Shown here: positions 41,697 through 52,827 of the stretch, one piece after another | Position numbering within the stretch: position 1 is the first letter of the stretch | How the letters are laid out: every line of letters starts with the position of its first letter | NCBI GenBank assembly: GCA_033239525.1 | Contig: BSYO01000002.1 | Coordinates: forward strand, 27,944,068 to 28,008,067 | DNA from: Nepenthes gracilis | Lineage: Eukaryota > Streptophyta > Magnoliopsida > Caryophyllales > Nepenthaceae | Length of the DNA: 64,000 nucleotides | Direction: 5' to 3' | Made by a program: the position numbers and the translations under genes | The notes under the pieces: generated by a model | Told to the model about the DNA's origin: nothing | Seen by the model: the letters and a program-made list of their open reading frames with translations, nothing else | Database searches by the model: none

Positions 41697-42360
41697 GTGG
41701 TGGATTCTGGCGCATCCATCCACGTGACGTCCAGGAGAGAGCTGTTCTCTACTTATACTCTGTGTGGCCCAAGAGTGTTGAGGATGGGCAATATGGAGAC
41801 GTCCGAGATTATTGGATAAGGTGAGTCTCCTTGTTGACGAACATTGGGGCCCGACTGATTTTGAGGGACGTCCGACACGTCCCCGATATTCGGATGAATA
41901 TCATCTCAGTGGGAAGACTGGATGATGAAGGCTACTACAACGTTCTTTGTGACGGCAGTTACAAGTTGACAAAGGGCTCCATGGTCATTGCCCGAGAAGT
42001 AAAGGCCTCCGGCCTTTACACAGTGAAAGCCCAGGTTGAGGTGGCAGAGGTGAATTCTACAGGAAGTGTGGAGTCCTCAGGCCAGTGGCACAAGAGGCTC
42101 AGACACATGAGTGAGCGTGGCATGAGTCATCTAGCGAAGAAGGGTCTCATCCCGGAGGTGGATGGAGACAGGCCGAGGACTTGTCCTCACTGTATGGCGG
42201 GGAAGCAGCGCAGAGTCTCCTTTCAAGGAGATGCATCTGGCAGGAAGTCTGAGGTTTTGGAGCTTGTCCACACGGATGTGTGTGGTCCCCTCCCGAAGAA
42301 GTCTTTTGGAGGAGCACAATACTTTGTGTCCTTCATTGACGATTGCTCGAGGAAGCTGTG

Positions 42361-42569
42361 TGTAACGTCCCCGGCGCATCCGCATGACGATATTGTCCGC
42401 TCTGGGCTGGGGGAACTTACGACGTCCCAGGCCAACACGCATCCCGCACGGTTTTATTCCTGGCAGACGGTTTCCACCGCCCCCAAAACGCGTCGTCAAG
42501 GAGAATGTATTCACACCCTTATAATAAGGCAAGCTTCGTTCACCTTCCCATCCGATATGGGACTCTACA
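42361..42569 (-). repeat. TRIM 3' LTR
   Basis: 209 bp; differs from its partner at 42638-42848 at roughly twenty positions by eye. Contains TTATTATAAGGGTGTG on the reverse strand. Confidence 0.95.
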
Positions 42570-42637
42570 GTCCACCCCCCTTGGGGACCCAGCGTCCTCG
42601 CTGGCACATCGGACCGGATCCCGGCTCTGATACCAAC

Positions 42638-42848
42638 TGTAACGTCCCCGACACATCCGCATGACGATATTATCCGCTCTAGGCTGGGGGAAAACTTACG
42701 GCGTCCCAGGCCCACACGCAGCCCGCACGATTTTGTTCCTGGCAGACGGAATCCATCGCCCCCAAAACGCGTCGTCAATGAGAAGGTATCCACACCCTTA
42801 TAATAAGGCATGCTTCGTTCACCTCCCCATCCGATGTGGGACTCTACA
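42638..42848 (-). repeat. TRIM 5' LTR
   Basis: 211 bp; the reverse strand starts TGTAGAGTCCCACATCGGAT. The primer site lies two bases beyond its inner end. Confidence 0.95.
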
Positions 42849-45281
42849 CTGTGGGTGTTCCCTTTGAAGACCAAAGATTAGGTTGCGGGAACCTTTGAGC
42901 AGTTTTATGTTCTCGTTGAGCGAGAGACCGGGAGGAGGGTAAAGGCCGTTCGGAGCGACAATAGCGGAGAATACATTGGGACATTTGATGCCTACTGTAG
43001 AGCTCACGGCATCAGACATCAGAAAACTCCATCCAAGATGCCACAGTTGAATGGCGTGGCCGAGAGAATGAATCGCACCCTGATGGAAAGGGTTAGGTGC
43101 ATGTTATCCGAGGCCAGGCTTCCGGGATCTTTTTGGGCCGAGGCGTTGAAGACAGCCGCCCACGTGATCAACCGGTTGCCTAGTAAGCCTCTGGATGGGG
43201 AAGTTCCAGAGCGGTTTTAGACCGAAAAGGAGCCCGCGTATAGTCATCTTTGGACTTTCGACTGTAAAGCCTTTGTTCATGTTCCGAAAGATGAGAGGAC
43301 CAAGTTGGAGCCAAAGATAAAGTAATGTGTCTTTCTGGACTGTGGCGAGGACGAACTTGGGTACAGGCTGTATGACCCAAAGGAAAGAAAGTTGGTGCGG
43401 TCCTGAGACGTGGTCTTCGTTGAGGACGAGACCATCGAGGACATTGGGAATGAGCAGAAGTCTCATCCCAGTACTTCCCGGATGGACAGAGTTATTGTGG
43501 ATGCTGTCCGTCCAGTACCTCCTGAGTCCGATGACGGCGGATCAGGTGTGGCAGGCAACCATGGTGAGGCTGTTTCAGCGCCTTAGGATCAGGTTGCAGA
43601 TTTGGCACCTCATCAGGCCGCGGTGACCCCTGTGAGACGGTCGTCTAGGGAGAGACGTCCGTCCGTCCGCCTTCCAGCAAGTGAGTTTGTCCTCCTCACT
43701 GATGCTGGAGAACCAAAAGATTTTAATGAGGCCATGACTAACGCTCAAAAGGATAAATTGTTGGAGGCTATGAAGGAAGAAATGGTCTTTCTCTATGAAA
43801 ACCATACATTTAAGCTGGCTGCATTGCCCAAGGGGAAAAAGGCCCTGAAAAATAAATGGGTCTTCCGGCTGAAGGCAACCGAGGACATGAAAAAGCCCAG
43901 GCACAAAGCACGGCTTGTGGTGAAGGGCTTTGGTCAACGCAAGGGTGTTGACATTGATGAGATTTTCACGCCTGTTGCAAAGATGTCCTTGTTCCGTGTA
44001 GTGCTCGGACTGGCAGCGGCGTTGGATCTAGAAATAGAGCAATTGGATGTCCGGACAGCTTTTCTCCATGGAGATTTAGAGGAAGAGATCTACATGGAGC
44101 AACCAGATGGTTTTGAAGTTAAGGGGAATGAAGGACTAGTCTGTCGTTTGAAGAAGAGCTTGTATGGGCTGAAACAAGCTCCGAAGAAGTGGTACCAGAA
44201 GTTTGAGTCTGTTATGGTCGAACGAGAATACCAAAAGACTGCTTCTGACCACTGTGTCTTTGTTTAGAGGTTCTCGGAAAACGACTTTGTCATCCTCCTC
44301 CTTTTTGTGATGACATGCTGGTTGTCGGACAGAATAGTACTCGGATCAAGGAGTTGAAGGTGCAACTGGGACAGTTTTTTGCCATGAAAAACCTCGGTCC
44401 GTCGAAGCAGATTCTGGGGATTAGAATTTTTCGCGACCTAGGGGATAAGAAGTTCTGGCTATCCCAGGAAGGCTATGTTGAAAAAGTGCTTCAGAGATTT
44501 AATATGGAAGACTCTAAGCCTGTTAGTACTCCATTGGCCAACCATTTTAGGTTGAGCAAACAGCAGTGTCCGTCCTCTGACACTGAAAAGGTGCGCATGA
44601 GTAAGATTCCTTACTCCTCGGCCGTTGCCAGCTTGATGTACGCGACCGTGTGTGTGCGGCCGGACATTGCTCATGCGGTTGGCCTTGTGAGCAGATTTCT
44701 CTCAAACCCCGGGATGGAGCATTGGTCTACGGTAAAGTGGATTTTCAGATATCTACGTGGGACTTCCAAGACGGGTTTGAAGTTTAGAGAAGAGAAGCCT
44801 CGGTTGATTGCGTACACAGACGCAAACATGGCCGGGGACGTTGATTCTCGGAAATCAACATCCGGATACTTGGTAAAATTTGCAGGAGGGGCGGTCTCCT
44901 GGTAGTCCAAGTTGCAGAAGCGTGTCGCTCTCTCGACTACTAAAGCAGAGTTCATTGCCGTGACCGAGACCTGTAAGGAAATGATCTGGATGAAGAGGTT
45001 CATCCAAGAATTAGGTCTAAGGCAAGAGACGTACGAGGTCCTTTGTAATAGTCAAAGTGCCATTCATTTGTGTAAAAACTCCTCATTCCATTCGAGGTCA
45101 AAGCACATTGACATGCGTTATCATTGGGTGAGATATATTTTTGATGATGGGCAACTATCAATTGAAAAGGTCCGCTTGGATGACAATGGCTCGGACATGT
45201 TGACCAAGGTTTTGCCGAAGGAAAAGCTGGAAGCTTATTGTGACATTGCCGGTCTAACTAACTTCACTCTCACTCGGTCGT

Positions 45282-45290
45282 GAGGAAAAG
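45282..45290 (+). other. Polypurine tract of the copia element
   Basis: GAGGAAAAG lies just before the 3' LTR, the expected plus-strand primer position. Confidence 0.75.
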
Positions 45291-45292
45291 TT

Positions 45293-46084
45293 TGATGGGG
45301 TCACTCCCGAGTGGCACTTATGTCCGCGGACTCCATTGGAAAGAATGGACGAGGACTTTCTGGAGTGGTCCAAGAATTCTGTCATCATTGGTCGAGCACT
45401 TATTGGAGGCGTCATATCCGAGAGGTTGCTGAGGATATGGACAAGGACCCTGTGAGCATAGGCATTGACTCTCTCTCTCGTAGGTCTGCTGAAGCCGCGT
45501 TTTGCAGGTGGGTTGGTCACCTACTCTGATTGGCGGATTAAGACGGCTGCAACTTCCCATATGTCATGTCAGCCTTTCTTGCACGCCTGCCAGGCGTGCG
45601 ACTGTCATGGCAGGCCAGGCGGCATGGTCCTACCACCCTAGCGCCAGTAGGGTGGCCGACTGTCCACTAGGCCATTTATGTATATCTACAAGGCTTGTAT
45701 GCCCTTCCTCACATATAGGTAAGCGTATGCTGCTAAGAGGATTTGAAGTGCTTGTGCTGTGTCTCTAGAGTGAACCTTGAGAGAGTTGAGAGCAAGCTTT
45801 ATTGTAAAGATAGAGTGAGAAACACTTTTAGAGAGAGATTGTACACTTGAGATTATTTTCTTTCGTTTGAGCTTGTGTAGCTAACACTTGTAAACAATCC
45901 TTTTATAGTGTATTCTTTCGTGGTTTTTTTCTTGTTAAAAGAAGGGTTTTCCACGTTTAAATTTTGTGTGTTCTCTCCCGATCTCTATTGTTACTTTTCT
46001 TATCCGTCCGATAGTTCTGCTCTGTATTGCTGTTCAAGAGCTTTGTCCACTTGGTCACCGTGCCTTCCGTGTTCTGCGCCAACA
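45293..46084 (+). repeat. 3' LTR of the copia element
   Basis: 792 bp from TGATGGGGTCACTCCC to TGCGCCAACA. Same layout as the 5' LTR, with many transitions and a few small indels. Confidence 0.97.
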
Positions 46085-46089
46085 CCATT

Positions 46090-46600
46090 GGGGTGCCTTT
46101 AAAGTAGTTTGTTCATTAGTCTCTTCATGCTCTCATAAAAATTCTTAATTTATCTACTAAAAATTAACTCATTTATCTAATAAATTTAAATTAAGTTCGG
46201 GTATTGTTCATTTTTACATCAAAAAACCTCAAAGAAGCTACAAAAAATAAAGCCTATGAACTCTTTATAATCAACTCTCTTATTGACTAAATTATCCTCT
46301 AATACAGCTCGATGCAATACTATAAAAAAAGTTTAAATATTATTTAATAAGATAGAATAATTTTATAATTGACTAATAATTCTATGTCAGAGATTATAAA
46401 TTATAAAAAATGATATATTATATTTTTTATTTTTTTATAATTATATTTTTTATAATAACAAGAAGATATTTAAAATAATTATTTAAATAATTTTTATAAT
46501 TTTAAATCTATGCACAACAAATATTTTTATTGACATATTTAACATTATTCACTCAATAATAATATGTAATGCGCTCCTAAATTCAAATTATTGAATGAAT
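46090..46600. other. AT-rich right flank of the copia element
   Basis: No gene or recognisable element; low-complexity AT sequence. Confidence 0.5.
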
Positions 46601-47500
46601 TAGAGAGCCACCAAATTTTGATGTTCGATTGAAAACAGGTTCAGCAATTCGTTACTCGAATCTAAATCCTCTACACTACAATAGATAAACGAGATATCAA
46701 AATTATATGACTTACTTTTTCATATATCCTCTAATACTCAAATTAATAATATTTTTACTTGGTTGAGAAAAATAAGAGGATGAGAAAAAAAATGTGTAGA
46801 TGTTAAGATGTTTGGGAATTGAGTACAATATAGAGAATTGGGCTCCGTAGAAGCACTCGATGGATGAGCAATTTTAGACTATGCACTTATAGAGGAAATG
46901 GCTTAGAGAGAGGGAGGGGCGTACCCGTTGTGAGAATGGCTTCTTGTGAGAGAGAGAGTTATTCTCAGGACGCATGAATGTCCAAATTTTTGATTAATTG
47001 ATTGACTAATCCTCTCTTCCTCTAGAGTAAGGATGTATTTATAGAATGAGCGCAGATTTGTCACCCGGGGGCTCTACGACTCTACAAATATGAGTGGCTG
47101 ACATTACGACCCTACGATTATAAACAACAGACGCTACGACTCTGCAGTTCTACAGGAGTTGCCATCGTATTTCCACCACTAGCATTCCGCATCTAGGCAA
47201 TTTGGAGGGTAGCAAGTTGATGATAGCCCCTATAACTCTTGTCCCTACAATCACGAGGGACCACAAGCTGGTAGCGGTCACATGAGTTTATTTGCGGAGT
47301 TGTTGTTAGCTGAATTGCAATTATGGGGATCATCTACCGATCAACCTTAATGGCCATAGTTGGATATTTTCTGGTTGAGCTGCTTGGACTCACCGCCACA
47401 TGTTCTGGTTCTTGGGTTTGGAGGAATTCCTATTAGACTGTCGTGTCCTGGGCACTTTCTTTTTCTAAAAGTTGGGTTCTAGGCTAACTTGTACACTGCT
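46600..47500 (-). mobile_element. Degenerate LTR-like element E
   Basis: On the reverse strand: TATA-like TATAAATA (47043-47036), the end motif TTTGAGTATTAGAGGATATA (46742-46723), then TGTAGTGTAGAGGATTTAGA (46682-46663), which matches the sequence after the same motif in elements A and B. No minisatellite and no coding region. Confidence 0.45.
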
Positions 47501-48750
47501 GGACCCATCAATCTAAGTAGTATTGAAGAAATTATTTAGCCAATATTGAGATGTGTTTGATAATATGCACCACATCTTAATTCAGTCGATATAAAAATAA
47601 ATAAATAAATAAATTTATAATATTTAATGGTATTTTAATTGTAATTATAAAATATTTTCTAAAAATTTATTAAAAATAGGGCATCATATTATTATTTTAC
47701 TTGTTTAGGATATTAGTTTGTTATTAAGAACTATCATATATAATAAGAGAAATAATTAGGGGACAATTTTCAGCATTTTAAATGATACAATATTTTATTA
47801 ATTTTTTTACACTTACTAACACATGTTAAAATAGATGAATAATTAAGATATATTGAAAAGAAAATCTGGAAGATATTTAGAGGATAACCCTTTAATATTA
47901 GTTTAATAACAACAATAATAATAATAATCAACTAAATGTATATGTAATTAAGTAGGGTGGAATATGGTTTAATACAAATTGGAGGATAATCTGTAATTAA
48001 AATACCATTTTTATACCAAATAAAAATGGCATGTTATTAATTTATCTATATTTATTGATATATATAAAAATACACAAATAAATAATATATATTAAAATAA
48101 AAATTTAGTGGATATTTAGAGGGTAACCCTTTAATATTAGTTTAATAATAACAGTCAACTAAATGTATATATATCTAATTAGGGTAGAATATGGATAGGT
48201 TTGGTACGAACTAAAAAATAAATTACAATTAAAATGGCATGTTACTATTTGTATTTTTTTTTCACCAAATCAAACCAACCCATCACTTAAGCCAACTCGT
48301 TCAAATCATCAACATTTGGGTTGGCTTGGCTTGTACAATTTAATGGTTTATAATACTAAGCTTATTAGTATAAAAATTACTTATTTAAATTAATATTTTT
48401 ATATAAATAAAACAAACAAACAATGATCTTAATATAATAACAATAATAATAAATATAGTAAAAATAAATAATAAAGAAACAAAGAATAATTTTTTAAATA
48501 GAAAATTAATTATCGCCTAAGAAATACTTCAATATTAAGTTTAAATTTAGTCCATAATATCATGATGAGACAACGATTTAAGAGATGCTAAATAATATAA
48601 AAATAATATATATATATGGTAGAGTTGGTTCAGTTTTAGTTATTAAACAACAACCATAACTAAAAATATAGTTTAGGTAAAAAATTAAACTGCTATCAAA
48701 TTATATATATACCAAACTATCACTGATATTTTTATTGGCTTGGTTGACAC
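47500..48750. other. AT-rich intergenic region
   Basis: A phrase around 47870-47960 (GGATATTTAGAGGATAACCC-like, TTTAATATTAGTTTAATAA, ACTAAATGTATAT) recurs at 48110-48200, so part of this is a diverged direct duplication. No gene seen. Confidence 0.5.
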
Positions 48751-49039
48751 GTGATGGGTACCGTTACGTTAGGTTGGCCAAGGACCTAGGCTCATGAAAT
48801 ATTGCAGAGGCCCAACAAGTGGTGGCTCATATTGCAAGGCCAATTTAGGTGGGCTGGTCCAGGCTTAATCCGTCGAATGAAATTGGGCGGTAAGAACCGC
48901 CTTGTAGTATTTTCCTAAATCACCCAATACGGCCCAATAGAGATTCTTACCAAAACTTCCCCCAATCCTAGTGAATATCCCATGAATATTGACTAAGATC
49001 GCGATCTTCTCAGGAATGGAAACTTTCAATTTGCCAGTA

Positions 49040-49390
49040 GTGCACGGCTCAGTAGGGAATCTTTTTAAAATCACACCGATTTCAATAGATATCATCATGA
49101 TACTTTTTCAGATTTGTCCATCTCATGAAATGGTAACCGAAACCGATAGAGATTCTGTGTGGGATTATTCACTGCCCAGGATAGTAAGAAGGATCTGGCG
49201 AATGACTCCTCATAAGTGCACGGCTCAGTAGGGAATCTTTTTAAAACCGCACCGATCTTCGTGGATATAACTAGGATATTTTTCAGATTTGCCCATCTTT
49301 CGGAATGGCAACCGAAGCCGACAAAGATCCCGTGTGGGATTATTCGTTGCCCAAGATGGTAAGAAGGATCTGGCGAATGACTCATCAGAA
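49040..49390 (+). repeat. 176-bp tandem duplication
   Basis: GTGCACGGCTCAGTAGGGAA starts at 49040 and 49216. Both units run through GTGTGGGATTATTC and AAGGATCTGGCGAATGACTC. They differ at a modest number of sites, so the duplication is not recent. It lies upstream of the TATA-like word, in the U3-like part. Confidence 0.93.
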
Positions 49391-50139
49391 TATGCGATCA
49401 CACTATAATTTTCGTAATCCTCTCAGAAAAGGAAACGATCCCCGCGGACAGGCAGCAGTTGTCATAAACGACGCCTTCAATTATCACGACAATTTAGCAC
49501 TCCCAACTATCGACAACCGCCTCTGCCAGTTATAAATATCCCATTACTACAGTAAGAAAGGGGATGAAAAATTTAGTGAGAGAGAGCCCAAATAGGGTAC
49601 AATCGAATAAGGTCTCTCACTACTTAAAAAATCACCTCCAACGAAGAAGAAGAAAAGGAAAAAAAGGAGAGGAGGGAGAGAGCTTTAAGAGTCCAGTGAC
49701 TCAACTCCTTCCAAATTCAACAGGAGCAATCTCCACCACAATAACGTAAGTCATGTCCAAGCTTCTGAAGAAGTATCCAGAACCACTTCTCCAGGCCAGC
49801 CATTGGCTGGCCACCTCTCCGACCAACCTCCAAGCCTACTATCGCTCTCGCCGGCCTGAGGGCAAACCACCTCTCCAGGATAGCCAACTCTCTCTAGTCT
49901 TGCCTAGGGTCGAACAGCCTTTCATCCAGTAGAAGGCCAACCCTTCTTCCAGCGCCAATAGGCCACCCGCGATGCAAACCGCCCAGTTACAAAAAAACCC
50001 CAAAGAAGAGCCCGCAACATACTCCCAAAAAGGCAGATAATCTCTCCTCATACAAAGACGTTCTACATTGAAAACCCACCCTCATTCAAGTCACCATCCC
50101 AGCGCACCCTGTCCACAAACCACTGCAATTTAGGTGCAC

Positions 50140-50320
50140 CAATCTCATGTCTTTAAGACGCCTTTCAACAGGGTCACATTTAAAGCAGTCTTTCAATTGG
50201 GTGCACCAAAGTCGCCCCTCAGCGGGCGCACCTCTAAGATACCCCTTGACCCGGAGCACCTCTATGCCGCCCTCGGCAAGCGCACCTCTGAGTCGCCCCT
50301 CAACGGGCGTTGTCACCCTC
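50140..50320 (+). repeat. GC-rich minisatellite, about 28-bp unit
   Basis: Units of the type GCACCTCTGAGTCGCCCCTC plus AACGGGC, about six degenerate copies. Reverse-complement type of the array at 37170-37400 and related to 20125-20545. Confidence 0.8.
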
Positions 50321-50689
50321 AATCAAACGCATCCAAATGCTCAATCAATCACTATATATATCTACGCATTTCCTTACATCCTCCTAATTTCTTCCTATTT
50401 TTTGGAAAAGATTTCTAATTTGAGTATCGGAGAATATACGATGAGAGTAATTTCCGTCACCCTTTGACTTCTCATTTTCAGTTGTGGTGTACAGGATTTA
50501 GATTCGAAGATACCGTCCCAAACTCGCATCAATTCAACTCAACGAAGAAAATCTAGTAGATTTCTAATCCCAACAGTAACTCAAATATAGAAACGTATCA
50601 GAATGATTAAACCGGATTAAAAAATTTTATTGTTATGTCTTATATTTCAGTAATAATTAATTCATAGAGTTTTTGTAACACTACACAAT

Positions 50690-50915
50690 TAATATATATA
50701 AATTTTCTGGACATCGTCTCTGTTTCTCACTGCCACATCCTTTCTCCTCCGTTAACGTAAACACCGCCACCAACTCCCCCAACTTGAAACAACCCACAGC
50801 CTTAGGAATTCCGACGCAGCACCACCGAGGTCCACAGCATTGCCGCCTCTTCCGCCCTCTCTGTTCCAAAGAAGATCGCAAAGCTCAAATCCAACTTGCC
50901 TAAGAGGCCGGGGTT
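50690..50915. other. GC-richer gene-like relic
   Basis: A GC-richer island in AT-rich surroundings. One plus-strand frame near 50830-50930 reads SIAASSALSVPKKIAKLKSN, but the upstream frame has stops. A reverse-strand frame at 50881-50681 is Cys/Arg-rich without a family. It may be a pseudogene piece; no assignment. Confidence 0.25.
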
Positions 50916-50916
50916 T

Positions 50917-51023
50917 CTATTCTGTGAAGCACATATTTTTTAGATTTTTTTTACTATTTTTTTAGTACAAATTTTATTAAAAATAATTAAAAATATATAT
51001 AAAATATGTGCTTCGTGATATAG
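50917..51023. mobile_element. Small hairpin MITE-like element (about 107 bp)
   Basis: The left end TGTGAAGCACATATTTT and right end AAAATATGTGCTTCGTGA are inverted copies around an AT-only centre. The outermost bases are TA-like on both sides, so a TA-target element is possible but not proven. Confidence 0.55.
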
Positions 51024-52827
51024 GATTTCATGTACACTTACCCAATCGTTCAAAAATTCCAAGAGAAGTTGTGGGTTGTGGAACCAACTGCCTGTAGTTG
51101 ACATGAATATATCCAAATTGCTATTAAATAAATGTTATACATGTTAGCATATAATGTGGCAAAATCAACCACGAAAGCGGAATTAAGGATCGAGTTTTAT
51201 ACCTCCAGCCATTTGCTTCCTCTGTTTTTACCGGATCTGATTTCGAACGTTTTGAACTTCTGGACCATCGTTCTCACTTCTAGATGGTGTATATGTGAGA
51301 ATGGGATACAAGGACAAAACGGATTACCTCCATTTATAAGGCAATTCCATCAATTGTCTTCACGGTTTATTACCACCGAAAAGCCTCAACGAGAATTATA
51401 AGGCTCAATAATGGGTAATTATTAGCATTAATATGGGCCACTTAACGCTTCAACAATGAATGGAGAACGGGTGAAGGTAATCAGCCGTTGTGAAGATGAA
51501 TCGGCTGAGGCAGGCGGAACCAAATGAAACAGCAACGACAGAACAGGGACGGGGGCTAAAGCGTCTACAATACTTTAATGAGGTTCGGTGCTACCCCTCA
51601 ATAATAAAGGATCAAGGGAGCTACAGCTTTAAAAATATATAAAAAAATTATTCTTTAAATTTAAATTATTTATTTTTAAATAAATAATTATAATTTAATT
51701 ATTTTTAATAAAATTAAAAAATTAATTATTAAATTATAATTATATATTTAAAAAAAAGTAATCTAAATTTGAAAACTAACACATTCTATTTTTTTAAAAA
51801 AAAAGGGCCCCTCGTCCCACTAACGAGGTTGAGTAGTTGTATCTTATTATTTATATATACCATTAAATACATTAAATACAATTTCAGTTACTCAAATATA
51901 ACCCTAAAAAAATTTAAAATAGATTTTGAAAAAATAGAAAAACTTATAATAATTAAATTTATATCCAATGATATTAAATTAAAAAAATATATATATAAAA
52001 ATAAACACAGCTCAAAGGTAAGTTGCAGCCCCAAACTATCAACTTTACAATTTTTCTAAAGTCAACATTTAAATTGTTATTGAAAATATATAATTTTATA
52101 GCTAATGAAAAATTGTGTCACCCAAAAGCTATTTTAGATATTATTATTTTATTGTTTTGACTTTTCAATTTTTGATTTTATTGTCATATTAATATTCACA
52201 TATAAAAATTTTGAAAACATGTTTAAATATACAAATAAAATTGATATATTTTTAATTTAAATTATTATATAAATTAAAAAAATATTAAATCTTCCGCATT
52301 GGATTAAATTCAAGCGGGTTGAACTCAAGAGAGTCGCATGCAGTCAGTCACACGTCAATCTTCAGAATTTCTTTTCTTTTTTTTTTTTATATATATTTTG
52401 AATTTGTTTTTTTTTCCCTAAAATTCCTTCCCTTTTCTCTTCTGTCGAACCTCTTCAGGTCTGTCCCGACTGTCTCAATCAACGTTCACTTATTGTTTAA
52501 ATTTAAAATATTTTTAAAAAACAAAAATAATTAATAATTAATTTTAAAAAAAATTACAATTCACAAAATAAACTAATTTCACTTTAATTTTTGATAATCT
52601 AAATATATAATAATACTTTACATTAAACCTTTTCTTCTTTTATATATATTTGGTCACTTTTAAAATATTATTAATAATTTGGTATTCAATTTATTTATAT
52701 TAATAAGCATATATTATAAATAAATAAATAAATAAATATTATATTGTTAAGATATATTTGAATGATAGTCAAATAAATTATTATCTCTTTGTTGATTTTA
52801 TTTTCTTAAAAAAAAGTTATTGAATGG
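51024..52827. other. AT-rich region without a recognised gene
   Basis: 51130-51600 is less AT-rich but no frame has a family signature. 51625-51790 is a self-complementary AT-rich stretch similar in style to 59545-59720 and 61640-61810, possibly hairpin elements of one type. The rest is low complexity. Confidence 0.4.

Larger units (their letters stand above)
42361..42848 (-). mobile_element. TRIM (terminal-repeat retrotransposon in miniature) nested in copia integrase
   Basis: Reading on the reverse strand: LTR (42848-42638), primer site TGGTATCAGAGC (42635-42624, exact tRNA-Met match), 68-bp internal region, polypurine GGGGGGTGGAC (42580-42570), LTR (42569-42361). LTRs are 211 and 209 bp, TGTAGAGTCCCA...ACGTTACA. 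The 5-bp target-site duplication CTGTG is perfect (42356-42360 and 42849-42853). The inserted length with duplication is 493 nt, and removing it puts the upstream and downstream integrase in one frame. The LTR ends resemble a TRIM family widespread in dicots. A 247-codon reverse frame across it is a by-product of the duplicated LTR. Confidence 0.96.
41697..45283 (+). pseudogene. Copia pol (protease, integrase, RT, RNase H), broken
   Basis: Protease: VVDSGASIHVTS at 41697. Integrase: HHCC zinc finger in WHKRLRHMSERG...CPHCMAGKQ (42080-42210) and catalytic core HTDVCGP ... RSDNSGEY ... LNGVAERMNRT, split by the TRIM at 42361-42848. RT: ARLVVKGFGQRKGVDIDEIF and SLYGLKQAPKKWY (43900-44200); the catalytic YVDD is ruined by a 1-nt loss near 44308 (now CDDM in another frame). 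RNase H: AYTDANMAGDVDSRKSTSGY, KAEFIAVTE and SKHIDMRYHWVR (44810-45130). In-frame stops lie at 41817, 43218, 43323, 43404, 43584, 44265 and 44903. Confidence 0.93.
39965..46089 (+). mobile_element. Ty1/copia retrotransposon (Tork/Tnt1-like), decayed, with nested TRIM
   Basis: Nearly complete element: target-site duplication CCATT at 39965-39969 and 46085-46089 (perfect), LTRs 39970-40762 and 45293-46084, primer site, gag, pol in copia order (protease, integrase, RT, RNase H), and purine tract. The LTRs differ by dozens of substitutions by eye, so the insertion is old. Coding sequence is broken by at least nine stops and several frameshifts, and a 488-bp TRIM sits in the integrase. Lineage is inferred from the RT/RNase H wording (YMEQPDGFEV, SLYGLKQAPKKWY, SKHIDMRYHWVR). 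Confidence 0.97.
48753..50590 (+). mobile_element. Degenerate LTR-like element B
   Basis: Plus-strand LTR-like layout: a U3-like region with a 176-bp tandem duplication (49040-49390), TATAAATAT at 49531, GC-rich minisatellite (50140-50320), end motif TCTAATTTGAGTATCGGAGA (50414), then GTGTACAGGATTTAGATTCG. Same order as elements A and D. The frames it contains are not protein-like. Boundaries approximate. Confidence 0.5.

Noticed and set aside
42131..42874. 247-codon reverse-strand open frame with repeated GERS.PYYKGV.TFSLTTRFGG
   Set aside because: It runs through both LTRs of the TRIM and copia integrase antisense; the repeated peptide is just the duplicated LTR, not a repeat protein.
49095..49385. 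96-codon frame with an internal repeat (VLKRFPTEPCT twice)
   Set aside because: The repetition reflects the 176-bp non-coding tandem duplication; no protein family is suggested.
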